Positions 1 to 8,643 are shown, counted from the stretch's first letter. The stretch is 64,000 nt of DNA from Clostridium saccharobutylicum DSM 13864 (GCF_000473995.1 NC_022571.1:2635416-2699415); one strand, 5' to 3'. The notes: a model not told the origin generated them from the sequence alone. Program-made: numbers and translations.

Positions 1-252
1 CCATAGCAGAAATCATTACAATATTTGCATTTGGATTATTTTTTTTAATTTCTCTAACTGCATCTACGCCACTCATTTCTGGCATAGTTATATCCATTGT
101 AACAATATCAGGTTTTAGATTAGTATAACTTTCAATTGCTTCTAACCCATTACCAGCTTCTCCAATTACTTCAAAGCCATTTTTCTCTAACATGGCTCTA
201 AGTTCTTCCCTCATAAAAACCGCATCATCCACAATAAGAACTTTTTTTTCAT
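1..252 (-). CDS. CheY-type response regulator, N-terminal part (cut by window edge; start region out of frame)
   Basis: The minus strand encodes a receiver domain from VLIVDDA through MDITMPEMSG to VMISAM at the window edge. The acidic pocket (DD), phospho-acceptor Asp (MDITMPE) and switch Ser (ISAM) are visible, which fits a single-domain CheY-like chemotaxis or motility regulator. An AGGAGGGC ribosome binding site (255-262) precedes ATG at 250-252. That ATG is followed by only eight A residues before the G of the VLIVDD frame, which puts it one base out of frame. No ATG, GTG or TTG occurs in the correct frame between this point and an upstream TAG. Either the copy is frameshifted, slippage on the A-tract restores the frame, or one A is missing from the assembly. 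Confidence 0.75.
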
Positions 253-262
253 ATGCCCTCCT

Positions 263-800
263 AAAATTAATAGTTACTTTAGTATTAAAAATCTAGATTA
301 TATTAATCTGAATACTATTACAACTAAACTGAAAAGTTCCCCTATATGCTATAACTCTCTTATTGGATTATCTAAAAAATTGCATTTTAACTTTATCAAC
401 TTTAATCCATTCTCTAAATAATTCTAAAATTTATTAGTCGCTCATATTGTAATCCATATAATTCCTGATAGAGGAGTGAATACTTACTCATGCTGAAATT
501 ATACCATATTGTCTAATAATGTCAATATAATAATATAAATGTCTATTTTTTATTTTTTCTAATTATAGAGTTATTAATTGGTAGCAATTTATATATTTTA
601 CTATCAATGTGTAACCTTATATATCTTTTCTTTAATAAATTACAAATTGAAATTCATCCGTTTTTAGACATAACTTTAAAACCCATAGTTGTATAACTAC
701 AGGTTCTAAAATTATTCTTTTATGAAATTATTTATTAATTTAAATATAATCTTAATTGATTTTTTATTTTTATTGAATTTTATAATAAAATTGAAATTTT
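263..800. other. Intergenic region without a recognisable gene
   Basis: About 540 very AT-rich bases between the CheY-like start and the terminator of the first two-component operon. It presumably holds the promoter of the CheY-like gene. I see no ORF with a ribosome binding site, no conserved RNA motif and no strong repeat. Confidence 0.5.
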
Positions 801-847
801 AAGTTATAATTTAATATATCTGCTCGTTTATATTAAATTATAACTTA
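801..847 (-). terminator. Terminator hairpin of the first two-component operon
   Basis: An 18-bp perfect inverted repeat (AAGTTATAATTTAATATA at 801-818 and its complement at 830-847) overlaps the stop codon of the histidine kinase. It can act in either direction, but lies where the minus-strand operon ends. Confidence 0.7.
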
Positions 848-2242
848 AAATATATTGGGAAACTCTAAAGTAAATGTAGTTCCCTTATTAACCGTGCTTT
901 CTAAATATATTTTTCCTCCATGAGCTTCTACAAAAGCCTTTGTAATTGTAAGCCCTATACCAGAACCCCCTGTATTTTTATTTCTTGATAGATCACTTCT
1001 ATAAAATCTTTCAAAAATATATGGGATATCTTTATCTGGTATGCCAATACCATTATCAATAATTTTAATTATAATACTATTATTTTCTTTCTTTAGCACT
1101 ACTTTAACTTTACCATTTGACCTTAAATGTTTATAAGAATTTGAGAGTAAATTATTCATAATCTGCTTAAACTTATCTATATCAATGTTTGCCTTGATCT
1201 CTGGAGTTATAATGCTAGTTAACTCATAGTTTTTTTTAATATAAAGTGGTTCATAAGTATCCACAACTTTTCCTAATTCATTGGAAAGGTTAACTTTACT
1301 TTTGTTCAAATTAATGTTGATTTGTTCAAATTTTGCCAAATCACGGAGATTATTCACCATTTTGGTTAGTCTATCAATTTCATTATAAAAAGTTTCAAAT
1401 CTCTCATTAGTAGGTTCCCAAATACCATCTATAAATGCCTCTACATGAGTTTTCAATGTAGTTAAAGGTGTCCTTAATTCATGAGCCATGTCTGAAGTTA
1501 ATCTTTTTCTAAGCATTTCTTGGTTGCTTAAAGTTTGTGAAAGATAATTTATTGAATTAGAAAGTTCAACTATTTCTTTCGTATTTGAGTTAACCTTTGC
1601 TCTTACATTTAAATCACCATTCCTCATTTTATTTGCAGTCTCAGTTATTTGAGCTAATGGTTTTGATATTTGTTTTGACATAACTATACTTATAATAATT
1701 CCAAATATTAAAGCCACTAAAGCTGACACTATAAATGAATGATTTAAAGTACTTATAAATGATACTGATGCAGAAGATAAATATGAGGTTCCAAAGTAAC
1801 CAATTATTATGGTACCCACTTCCTCTTTATTGTTACTAACTAAGGGATATTTGTTTTCAGTATACTCACCCATATTAATTCCATAAGAATTGTTCATCAT
1901 AGATCCCATCATATTTCCCATCATGCCATTCTTCTGTAAATAGGATTTGCCAGAAGAGTATAATGTATTATCATGTATATCTTTAATTTCTATATACAAG
2001 TCCTGCAGTTCTGCATATCTTTGAATTTCATCTGTATTTATTTCTGAAGATTCTTTTTGACCACTATATAAATCATCAATAATTTTTAATACATTATCTA
2101 TTTTTGTTTTTTGCTCGTCAACTAAATAATTTTTAAATTTATTCCCTACTGTATAATTAGAAATAGTACTTGCTAAAATGATCGAACCTAAAATTACTAA
2201 AATAAATCCCATAGATAATTTTTTTACTAAAGACATTTTCAT
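845..2242 (-). CDS. Two-component sensor histidine kinase with Met-rich sensor loop (probable copper sensor)
   Basis: A 465-aa membrane kinase: TM helix about 10-30, extracytoplasmic sensor about 31-165, second TM about 168-190, HAMP about 190-245, HisKA with HELRTP (His254), then HATPase_c with N-box, DNGIGIP and GGSGIGL. The sensor has a Met cluster at about 107-124 (NGMMGNMMGSMMNN). Such clusters are known Cu(I) ligands in bacterial copper proteins, so copper sensing is an inference from this loop plus the copper-type genes nearby. Its start overlaps the stop of the upstream response regulator by 4 bp (ATGA), so the pair is translationally coupled. A terminator follows at the stop codon. 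Confidence 0.9.
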   Translation of the reverse strand: MKMSLVKKLSMGFILVILGSIILASTISNYTVGNKFKNYLVDEQKTKIDNVLKIIDDLYSGQKESSEINTDEIQRYAELQDLYIEIKDIHDNTLYSSGKSYLQKNGMMGNMMGSMMNNSYGINMGEYTENKYPLVSNNKEEVGTIIIGYFGTSYLSSASVSFISTLNHSFIVSALVALIFGIIISIVMSKQISKPLAQITETANKMRNGDLNVRAKVNSNTKEIVELSNSINYLSQTLSNQEMLRKRLTSDMAHELRTPLTTLKTHVEAFIDGIWEPTNERFETFYNEIDRLTKMVNNLRDLAKFEQININLNKSKVNLSNELGKVVDTYEPLYIKKNYELTSIITPEIKANIDIDKFKQIMNNLLSNSYKHLRSNGKVKVVLKKENNSIIIKIIDNGIGIPDKDIPYIFERFYRSDLSRNKNTGGSGIGLTITKAFVEAHGGKIYLESTVNKGTTFTLEFPNIF

Positions 2243-2961
2243 TTTTTTACCTCATATGCATTCGGAATAAATTTATAGCCCATTCCATATACAGTTACTA
2301 TATATAAAGGTTCCTTATGATTATTTTCTATTTTTTGACGAATATTTTTTATATAAGTATCGACTGTTCTATCAAAACCTTCATAATTAACACCGAAAGC
2401 TTTTTCTACTAATTTTTCTCTAGAAAATACTTGTTCTGGATTAGTAAGTAAAATTTTTAAAATCTTAAATTCATTTGTTATCAAATTTACAATCTTACTT
2501 TGCTTTTTCACAATCATCTTTTTACTATCAACTTCTAAATCTCCATTATTGAAGCTTAATATATCCGCCATAGGCATAAAGTCTCTATATGCTCTTCTAA
2601 GCAGTGCCCTAACTCTTACTACAAGCTCTCGCACACTAAAAGGCTTAGTTAAATAATCATCAGCTCCTATAGATATCCCCTCTATTTTTTCATCTTCCTC
2701 TGCCTTTGCAGTAAGCATAATTATAGGCATACTAGAACTCATTCTAATTCTTTTGCATACTTCTTCACCAGTTATTTTAGGAAGCATTAAATCCAAAACT
2801 ATAAGATTAATATTTTGTTCATTAAATATATTTAATGCCATCTCACCATCCATTGCTGTAATTACTTCAAAATCTTCTTTTTCAAGATATGCTTTAACTA
2901 CATCCAATATATTCTGTTCATCATCTACAACTAATATTTTAAATTTATTACTCATCTGCAT
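2239..2961 (-). CDS. OmpR-family response regulator
   Basis: A receiver domain (VVDDEQN; phospho-acceptor Asp in VLDLMLPK; KPF at the switch Lys) is followed by a C-terminal winged helix ending GMGYKFIPNAYEVKK. The frame opens at a TTG (2973), but GGAG at 2967-2970 leaves a 6-base gap to the ATG at 2961, so I take that as the start. The next ATG (2955, MSNKFK) is possible. First gene of a two-gene operon with the Met-rich histidine kinase. Probably controls the metal-handling genes around it (inference from position). Confidence 0.9.
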   Translation of the reverse strand: MQMSNKFKILVVDDEQNILDVVKAYLEKEDFEVITAMDGEMALNIFNEQNINLIVLDLMLPKITGEEVCKRIRMSSSMPIIMLTAKAEEDEKIEGISIGADDYLTKPFSVRELVVRVRALLRRAYRDFMPMADILSFNNGDLEVDSKKMIVKKQSKIVNLITNEFKILKILLTNPEQVFSREKLVEKAFGVNYEGFDRTVDTYIKNIRQKIENNHKEPLYIVTVYGMGYKFIPNAYEVKK

Positions 2962-3060
2962 TCTCATCTCCAAAGTTGATTTATTAATTATATTATTATA
3001 AAAATTAGAGTAAGATTTATTATATATCTTACTCTAATCTTAATAAATATTCAAAATCCT

Positions 3061-3309
3061 TTAATTTTTTTCTGAAAGTATAGCTTTTCTCTTCAAATAT
3101 TCTTCTTGATTCATTTCTCCACTTGCAAATTTTTCATTAAGGATTCTCATTGGATCATTAGATTTATTTGTATAGTTTCTAAATAATTTAACAGCTAGAA
3201 TTATTAATACAATAAATATTAACATTCTAAATCCCATAGCTAAAAACATTCCTCCTAATCCTATAGAACTTAAAGAACTATAACCATATCCTCCAAAACC
3301 ACAAAACAT
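3061..3309 (-). CDS. Small SHOCT-domain membrane protein
   Basis: 82 aa: a Gly/Tyr/Phe-rich N-terminus, one TM segment (about 28-45, FRMLIFIVLIILAVKLF) and a C-terminal SHOCT motif (about 52-78, with DPMRILNEKFASGEMNQEEY). SHOCT is a short oligomerisation motif common at the C-terminus of small bacterial membrane proteins. AAGGAGGA sits 7 bases before the ATG. It lies just upstream of the response regulator in the same direction with a 100-bp gap, so it may share that operon. Function unknown. Confidence 0.8.
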   Translation of the reverse strand: MFCGFGGYGYSSLSSIGLGGMFLAMGFRMLIFIVLIILAVKLFRNYTNKSNDPMRILNEKFASGEMNQEEYLKRKAILSEKN

Positions 3310-3362
3310 AAATAATTCCTCCTTGTATTTAAAATTTAGACATATACAACAAAATATTAGCT

Positions 3363-3391
3363 ACTGACTTATTATTTTTGAATATGCCTTT
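3363..3391. repeat. Remnant right end of the palindromic MITE-like family
   Basis: GACTTATTATTTTTGAATAT followed by GCCTT matches the right end of the full-length element near 56.4 kb (GGACTTGTTATTTATTTGAT then TGTGCCTA). No matching left end is adjacent. Confidence 0.4.
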
Positions 3392-3510
3392 TCTATAAAT
3401 TAATTATATAAATTAATTATATATATTAATTGTGGAGGAATTATGAATAAATTAAGATTTTCTATGTAGAACATATGAATAATTACTAATAAAATTTTAT
3501 GTATAATTAA

Positions 3511-3555
3511 AAAAGTGTATTGAAAACTAATTCTTATAGAATTCAATACACTTTT
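3511..3555 (-). terminator. Rho-independent terminator of the YncE-like gene
   Basis: 14-bp perfect stem, AAAAGTGTATTGAA (3511-3524) with its complement at 3542-3555, and a T-run on the minus strand after the stem. Confidence 0.8.
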
Positions 3556-3661
3556 CTTGTATGTTGAGATTTTTAATATGTAGTTTGTGATATACCGGTT
3601 ACTCAACTAACTCAAGAATCTGATTATAATAAAATTTAACTCATTTTTATTATAATATAAA

Positions 3662-4750
3662 TTACCTGTAGCTTATTCCATTTGGCTCTCCTTCTACTTT
3701 TGTAGTTTTAATAACCTTATCGGTACTATTGTCAATAACACTTACAGTTCCATCATACATATTAGTAGTATAAACATATTTATTATCAGGGCTAACTACT
3801 ACTCCGTGAGCTCCTTTTCCAGTTTCTATTGTTGTAACTACTTTCTTAGTTGACATATCTATCTTTGAAACAGTATTGGATGGTGCATCTTCTGTCCCTT
3901 GATTTGCCACAAATGCATATTTATCATCAGGTTCAATGTAAACTTGAGCGGGCCCTTTTCCTACAGCTACTTTCTCAACTTTATCTGTAGATAAATCAAT
4001 TATAGCAAGGGCATTTTCACCATTTATAGTTGCCACCAAAGTTTTACCATCACTTGTTATTCCGGTTGTAACAGGTGTTTTACCTACTGTAATTTTTCTA
4101 ACTTCTTTATTGTTATTTATATCAACAACGCTTATAGTATCTTCACCCATATTTGCTACGTAAGCATATTTATTATCCTTTGAAATACGGAATCCATGAG
4201 GTCCTTTACCAACTGCTATAGTACCATTTACATTATAAGTTTTTGCATCAATTACTGATACATTATTATCTTCATTATTAGTAACAAGTACATATTTTCC
4301 ATCCTCTGTGAATACTATATGAGCTGGATGTTTACCCACTTCAACTTTTTTAATAAGTTTTCCTGTATCTGTATCATAAAACACTGCGAAACCATTCATG
4401 TTCATATTCATATCCATATTTTTATCTTTAGATTGATTTTCAGTCATTTTCGGTGGTAATGTATAGGCAACCACTTTTCCATCTGGTGAAACCTGAACAT
4501 TATGAGGAGCTCCATCAGCTTCTGTAATTATATCTACAACTTCATTTGTTGTAGCATCTACTTTAGAAACACTGCCACTTTCATTAGCAGTATAGTAGAA
4601 ATGTGTTTTCTCTTCTATATTACCTTGAGCCTGATTTTGGCTTGAGGTTTGATCTGCAGATTTATTGCCTTTTGTAGCATTACCACAACCAGTTAGTAAT
4701 ATTGTTAGTATTGCAAAAGCTGTTATAGCTTTTATATATTTACTTCTCAT
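3662..4750 (-). CDS. YncE-like YVTN beta-propeller lipoprotein
   Basis: A signal peptide ends in lipobox LLTGC, so the protein is lipid-anchored outside the membrane. The rest is a seven-bladed YVTN propeller with repeated units such as VSPDGKVVAYT, VTNNEDNNVSVIDAKTY, YVANMGEDTISVVDI and YTTNMYDGTVSVIDNST. The loop MDMNMNMNGF (about 117-126) is Met-rich, like the neighbouring kinase sensor, and may bind copper (inference). The frame opens at 4759, but GAAAGG touches that ATG. The ATG at 4750 (MRSKYIK) has a 9-base gap and is preferred. Propellers of this type are structural or binding modules, so the exact role is unknown. Confidence 0.85.
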   Translation of the reverse strand: MRSKYIKAITAFAILTILLTGCGNATKGNKSADQTSSQNQAQGNIEEKTHFYYTANESGSVSKVDATTNEVVDIITEADGAPHNVQVSPDGKVVAYTLPPKMTENQSKDKNMDMNMNMNGFAVFYDTDTGKLIKKVEVGKHPAHIVFTEDGKYVLVTNNEDNNVSVIDAKTYNVNGTIAVGKGPHGFRISKDNKYAYVANMGEDTISVVDINNNKEVRKITVGKTPVTTGITSDGKTLVATINGENALAIIDLSTDKVEKVAVGKGPAQVYIEPDDKYAFVANQGTEDAPSNTVSKIDMSTKKVVTTIETGKGAHGVVVSPDNKYVYTTNMYDGTVSVIDNSTDKVIKTTKVEGEPNGISYR

Positions 4751-4759
4751 TATTTTCAT

Positions 4760-5117
4760 CCTTTCTGTTATGTTATAAATTTATTTTATATGATTATTAT
4801 AAAAGTTTATTATGTAGAAATTATAAAGAAAAATTGTTCAATAATAAAAATTATTATATTTTGAAATTTTATACATAAATTAATTTACTTAATGGTCCTA
4901 AAATATATTTACTTAACTTAATTCCTTATTAACTTGACTCTCATAGAAATAAATGTATTTCTTATTTTAACAATTTATAAAATCATTCTTTTATCAATAT
5001 AGAATATATTGTTCTCTAACATAATAAAAATATACTTTGCATTGTAGTATAATACACAATAAATTAAGCAAAATATTATTAAATTTATGTGCTGCAGCTA
5101 ATAAAGAGGTATTATTT
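4760..5117. other. Intergenic region upstream of the YncE-like gene
   Basis: AT-rich spacer holding the promoter region of the YncE-like gene (minus) and, near its right end, a TAGTATAAT extended -10-like sequence (about 5045) that could have served the relic gene at 5118. Nothing else recognised. Confidence 0.4.
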
Positions 5118-5281
5118 ATGAATAGAGGAACATCAGGTTTTTTGGGCGGGTGGATAGCAGGCTTTGTGAAGCTAGTAATTGATCAAATTGCAGTTGCTAT
5201 TAACATATCTTCTCACACATTGTTCTTGGAATTATAATTACGTACGCTATTTCTATATTAAGAATAGAGTCACCACATTAA
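5118..5281 (+). pseudogene. Internally deleted small membrane-protein gene (relic)
   Basis: AAAGAGGT 7 bases upstream precedes ATG at 5118, giving MNRGTSGFLGGWIAGFVKLV then IDQIAVAINIS, a typical start of a clostridial multi-TM membrane protein. After codon ~31 the same frame stops. In another frame the sequence continues as SHIVLGIIITYAISILRIES then PH and stop (5279-5281), which reads like the last TM helix and C-terminus of such a protein. The middle (perhaps 100 residues) is therefore missing and the two ends are joined out of frame. That the two halves belong to one parent protein is inferred from their character and spacing. Confidence 0.6.
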
Positions 5282-5324
5282 GCGGTAGGATAATTAATTA
5301 CATTAGAAGAGTAAAATATTTCTT

Positions 5325-5360
5325 AGTAATGCATGCATTTCCAAATGTATGCATTACTTT
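5325..5360 (+). terminator. Terminator hairpin of the relic gene
   Basis: AGTAATGCATGCATTT (5325-5340) pairs with AAATGTATGCATTACT (5343-5358) with one G-T pair, followed by TTTTAT. It has outlived the gene it served. Confidence 0.6.
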
Positions 5361-5484
5361 TATATAACAAATGGCGTTTTTGATGTTATAATACATTTTT
5401 AATATCTATTCTTCAAATTTTAAAGGACATTATTTATAGTATACTTAATGATATCTAAATATTATAAAACAACTTCAATGGAAA

Positions 5485-5499
5485 TGATAATAATTATCA
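5485..5499. promoter_or_regulatory. Fur-like operator without an intact downstream gene
   Basis: TGATAATAATTATCA is a perfect 7-1-7 inverted repeat matching the Fur-family consensus TGATAATNATTATCA. The nearest plus-strand coding sequence is only the 42-bp ccdA-like relic at 5670. Confidence 0.6.
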
Positions 5500-5669
5500 A
5501 AAACACATAAAATCATCACATCTTTTTTATATAATTTTACTAATTGTGATTATTATTTCATGAAGGAGGTTTTATTATTTATTATCTTTCATTGAAGCTT
5601 TGTGACATACTTAGAGTATTGAATAGTTTTTACTAAATTTTTTAATTTGAAATTTGAGGTGATTTATTT

Positions 5670-5711
5670 TTGAAAGATATATCAATTTTAGTAGCTTTTT
5701 CAGCAGATTAA
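5670..5711 (+). pseudogene. Remnant N-terminus resembling a CcdA-type thiol-disulfide/cytochrome biogenesis protein
   Basis: GAGGTGA lies about 7 bases before a TTG that opens MKDISILVAFSAD and then TAA. CcdA/DsbD-type proteins typically begin ISILVAFSAGLLSFLSPCV. A single missing base at GCAG/ATTA would convert the normal AGL codons to the AD-stop seen here, and the rest of the gene is absent. A 14-residue match is short, so the identity is tentative. Confidence 0.4.
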
Positions 5712-5806
5712 CTACATTAAACATGGATTTCTCCTTTATTAATATTTTAACTTAAAATATTCATTTAATTACACTTTTATAATATTAACATAAAACACGT
5801 GAAATA

Positions 5807-5846
5807 AAAGACTCAAGTCTTGTATTAAACAAACACTTGAGCCTTT
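5807..5846 (-). terminator. Terminator of the CopZ-like gene
   Basis: AAAGACTCAAGT (5807-5818) pairs with ACTTGAGCCTTT (5835-5846) with one G-T pair. On the minus strand it is followed by TTTTATTTC and lies 30 bp past the CopZ stop. Confidence 0.75.
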
Positions 5847-5876
5847 AGCATATTTTCGTTTAAATATTTTTATTAT

Positions 5877-6086
5877 TTAAACCTCTTCGATACCTAAAAC
5901 ATCATATCCTGCATCTTCAAGAGCTGCTTTAATTGCTTCATCAGTAATATCTCCAACTTCAGCAATAGCATTTCCCTCTTTTAGATTGACTTTTATATCT
6001 GTTGCTCTAATTTCATCTAATGCTTCATAAACATGATTCACACAATGTTCACAGCTCATACCTTCAATTAATATTTTCTTTTTCAT
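5877..6086 (-). CDS. copZ: CopZ-like heavy-metal-associated (HMA) copper chaperone
   Basis: A 69-aa ferredoxin-fold HMA domain: MKKKILIEGMSCEHCVNHVY with the metal-binding GMSCEHC near residue 10, then the usual VNLKEGNAIAEV strand and a C-terminal AGYDVLGIEE. Cytosolic proteins of this kind carry Cu(I) to exporters or regulators. AAGGAGA 7 bases before the ATG at 6086 fixes the start; the longer open frame to 6158 overlaps the upstream gene and has no ribosome binding site. Probably co-transcribed with the small membrane protein upstream (47-bp gap). No CopA P-type ATPase is in the window. Confidence 0.88.
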   Translation of the reverse strand: MKKKILIEGMSCEHCVNHVYEALDEIRATDIKVNLKEGNAIAEVGDITDEAIKAALEDAGYDVLGIEEV

Positions 6087-6132
6087 TTCTATGTCTCCTT
6101 TCAAATTTATATCAATGCCTTTTCTTAAATTG

Positions 6133-6417
6133 CTATTCAATTTTGTTTTGACTTTCATTCACTCCTTTCTTTTTACTACAACAATTTCCATGCTTATTAC
6201 CCTTAAACATCATCCCCATCATAAGCACCATCATTATAGGACATATGAAAGGCGCTATTCCACTTATAGCTGCTTTAAATCCTGTTCCTACATTTATAAA
6301 AGAAAGTGCTCCAACAATTATAAAAGGTAATCCACAGCAAAACACCATCATTAACATATGCTTCATTGGATTATGTTTTTCATTTTCTCTATTTTTATTA
6401 TTTCCATAACAATTCAT
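6133..6417 (-). CDS. Small Met/Cys-rich two-TM membrane protein
   Basis: 94 aa with a short polar N-terminus and two TM helices (about 20-42 and 52-72). They are rich in Met and Cys: HNPMKHMLMMVFCCGLPF, ICPIMMVLMMGMMFKGNKHG, then NCC. This resembles small membrane proteins of the DUF2933 type found in copper and mercury resistance clusters, though I cannot confirm the family. AAGGAGA precedes the ATG. It lies directly upstream of the CopZ-like gene and the two probably form one operon. A metal-binding role is inferred from composition and neighbours. Confidence 0.7.
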   Translation of the reverse strand: MNCYGNNKNRENEKHNPMKHMLMMVFCCGLPFIIVGALSFINVGTGFKAAISGIAPFICPIMMVLMMGMMFKGNKHGNCCSKKKGVNESQNKIE

Positions 6418-6542
6418 AATAAATTTCTCCTTAATTATGTTGTTATATTTAACTAGCGAGTTTTAACACCTCTTACACTTAAAATTGATTTATTTACAAT
6501 TTCTTCAATATCGTCTCTTTATCTCTCTTTCCCCTTATAGGA

Positions 6543-6683
6543 TCACTTTAATTTTTTTGATTCTAAATTAATAACATCAATCCATGCTAAACATTGAAGA
6601 AAGCTTAACGTTTTTACAATATTCATTAGAAATCTATGACAAAACATCTTCTCTTGTTTGAAACTTAAACTATAGCTTTCCAT
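6543..6683 (-). CDS. Small hypothetical protein (46 aa)
   Basis: A good ribosome binding site (AAGGAGGC) sits 8 bases upstream of ATG at 6681-6683. The ORF reads MESYSLSFKQEKMFCHRFLM, then NIVKTLSFLQCLAWIDVI, and ends NLESKKLK. It has two Cys and a moderately hydrophobic middle. It lies between the HMA-TauE fusion and the small Met-rich membrane protein, in the same direction. I do not recognise it; it may be a real small protein of the metal island or the N-terminus of a lost gene. Confidence 0.5.
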   Translation of the reverse strand: MESYSLSFKQEKMFCHRFLMNIVKTLSFLQCLAWIDVINLESKKLK

Positions 6684-6816
6684 CAATATCGCCTCCTTGT
6701 AAATACATTATAAATAAATATTATGAAGATAAAAATTAATTTTAAATATTCTAAAAAATAAGTTGATATCAATTTATTTTATTCAATATACACCAAATTC
6801 TTTTTTATAATGAATT

Positions 6817-8643
6817 TTATTCATTTATTAATTTTTTACGAATATCCTCTAAGTTCGCTGTCTTTAATGAGTCTGTAACTTCAAGACCAACTGCTACTAC
6901 ATTGTCTTTAATAATAAGATAAGTTCCAGCTATATCTATCTTAAATTCAACATTAACTAAGCCTTTTTTACCTGTAAATGAACTTACCTTCTCACCACTA
7001 TCTGAATTTACTATAGTAAATTCACCATTAGGATTATCAAAGTTATTAAGGTCAATAACTAAATTTGTTTTTATTCCATTTTCTAAAACTACTACAAGTG
7101 GTTCAAACTCGTAACCAGTTCCCTTTATATTTAAGCTTTGAGTACTTCCTGATGTATTAGCTTTTTTAATTAGTCTATCAGTAGAAACTTTACTTAAATC
7201 ATTACCATATATGCTTGGAGCTTGTGGTGCAGCACTTGGGGCACCAGTCCCGCCTGTACAACAGCTCATTCCACTACTTGGAGTTGGAATGGATGAATCT
7301 GCTTTAGATGTATCTACAGAATCAAGATTATCAGTTACTTTAATTACTCCTCTTATCATTCCCATCCAGCAGCTAAAATTTATATCTCCATCCTTTGGTG
7401 TAAATTCTATTGTGTTTTCACCAGATTTCAAAGTTTTTTGTATATTAAGTGATGCAACTCCCACCTCATTATTACATGAATTTATTTGACTTCCTGTGAT
7501 AATCCATTTAACCGGTATGCCTTTTTGTACATAAAATGCATTAGGGGTATAACCGTTATTATCTGCAGTCATCCTAATTACTTGAACTCCCTTTTCAATA
7601 GTTGCTTTACTTATATTTGCTTGAGATGCATTTGCTTCAGAACTTGAAAGACTTTGTGCTAATGTGCTAGCATTTGGAACCCCAACTCCTGCAAGAGCAA
7701 GACCTCTGTTACCCATTATTATTCCAAGTATTATTACTAAAATCCCACTAAACTTTAAAAGTTGTTTCGTATAACCTTTACTTAAAAAACCTGATATTGC
7801 TCCAAATACTATCATTAAAGGAACTGTTCCTAATGAGAACAAAAACATTGATAAAGCACCAGCTGCTGCACTACCTGTACCTAACGCGTATAGCTGCATT
7901 GTTTGTAATGGGCCACAAGGCATTAATCCATTTAGAAATCCAACTAAAAAAGGAGTCTTTGGCTTATTCTTAAATTTACATGCTGACCATGGTAATTTAA
8001 TATTAAACTTTCTAAATAAAGAGAAACCAGTCATATTTAATCCCATTATCACCATAAATACTCCAGCAAATATTTGAAGCCCTGCTTTTACATTAAGTGA
8101 TAATGATAGGACAGATCCTAATGCTCCTACAATACCACCTATCATTGTGTAAGAAGTTATTCTTCCAGCATTATATAAAATTGCAGGCATTAAAGCCTTG
8201 AATTTGTTTTGTTTTTCATTTGCTATACTATTTTTTGATAAGCTTTGAGTAAGCATTATTCCACCACACATACCAACACAATGTATTGATGTGAGCATAC
8301 CAACAACAAATAATACTGCATAAGATGCATTATTTAATTTAGCACTCATATCAAAACCTGATGTTGAATTACCAAGAAGCAATACAGCTGCAGCTATAAC
8401 TAAAAATCCTGCAAATTTAATTCCATTTGAATTTTTTGTGCTGTAACCTGCTTTATTGATAGTATCCTTTAATTGTTCCCTAGTACAAAGTTTACTATCA
8501 TACTCAACAGTAACTTGCTGCGCACTGTAGCTAGCCATTGCGTTTACAACTCCATCAACCTTATTCAATGCTTTTTCCACTCTGTTTTCACAAGATGTGC
8601 ATGTCATATCATACACTTTAATACTTTCTCTCTTAATACTCAT
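6817..8643 (-). CDS. HMA - TauE/UreH-like membrane domain - cupredoxin-like fusion protein (metal transport)
   Basis: 608 aa. Domains in order: HMA (about 1-70) with MTCTSC; a six-to-seven-TM TauE/SafE (UreH/DsbD-like) domain (about 75-315) with the HCVGMCGG and GLMPCGPLQ motifs; a cupredoxin-like domain (about 345-440) with possible ligands in INSCNNEV and FSCWMGM; a Cys/Gly/Pro-rich linker (CCTGGTGAPSAAPQ); and a second beta-sandwich of cupredoxin-like length. GGAGG lies before ATG 8643 (MSIKRE); the ATG at 8655 overlaps it and is rejected. HMA-TauE fusions are known in copper handling. The tandem C-terminal sandwiches suggest an extracytoplasmic copper acceptor (inference). Confidence 0.85.
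   Translation of the reverse strand: MSIKRESIKVYDMTCTSCENRVEKALNKVDGVVNAMASYSAQQVTVEYDSKLCTREQLKDTINKAGYSTKNSNGIKFAGFLVIAAAVLLLGNSTSGFDMSAKLNNASYAVLFVVGMLTSIHCVGMCGGIMLTQSLSKNSIANEKQNKFKALMPAILYNAGRITSYTMIGGIVGALGSVLSLSLNVKAGLQIFAGVFMVIMGLNMTGFSLFRKFNIKLPWSACKFKNKPKTPFLVGFLNGLMPCGPLQTMQLYALGTGSAAAGALSMFLFSLGTVPLMIVFGAISGFLSKGYTKQLLKFSGILVIILGIIMGNRGLALAGVGVPNASTLAQSLSSSEANASQANISKATIEKGVQVIRMTADNNGYTPNAFYVQKGIPVKWIITGSQINSCNNEVGVASLNIQKTLKSGENTIEFTPKDGDINFSCWMGMIRGVIKVTDNLDSVDTSKADSSIPTPSSGMSCCTGGTGAPSAAPQAPSIYGNDLSKVSTDRLIKKANTSGSTQSLNIKGTGYEFEPLVVVLENGIKTNLVIDLNNFDNPNGEFTIVNSDSGEKVSSFTGKKGLVNVEFKIDIAGTYLIIKDNVVAVGLEVTDSLKTANLEDIRKKLINE

Noticed and set aside
3400-3606. 68-aa minus-strand ORF
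   Set aside because: Runs through the terminator hairpin at 3511-3555 and AT repeats; no ribosome binding site and no domain.
5179-5367. 62-aa plus-strand ORF
   Set aside because: Starts inside the relic gene in a third frame and runs through its terminator hairpin; no ribosome binding site.
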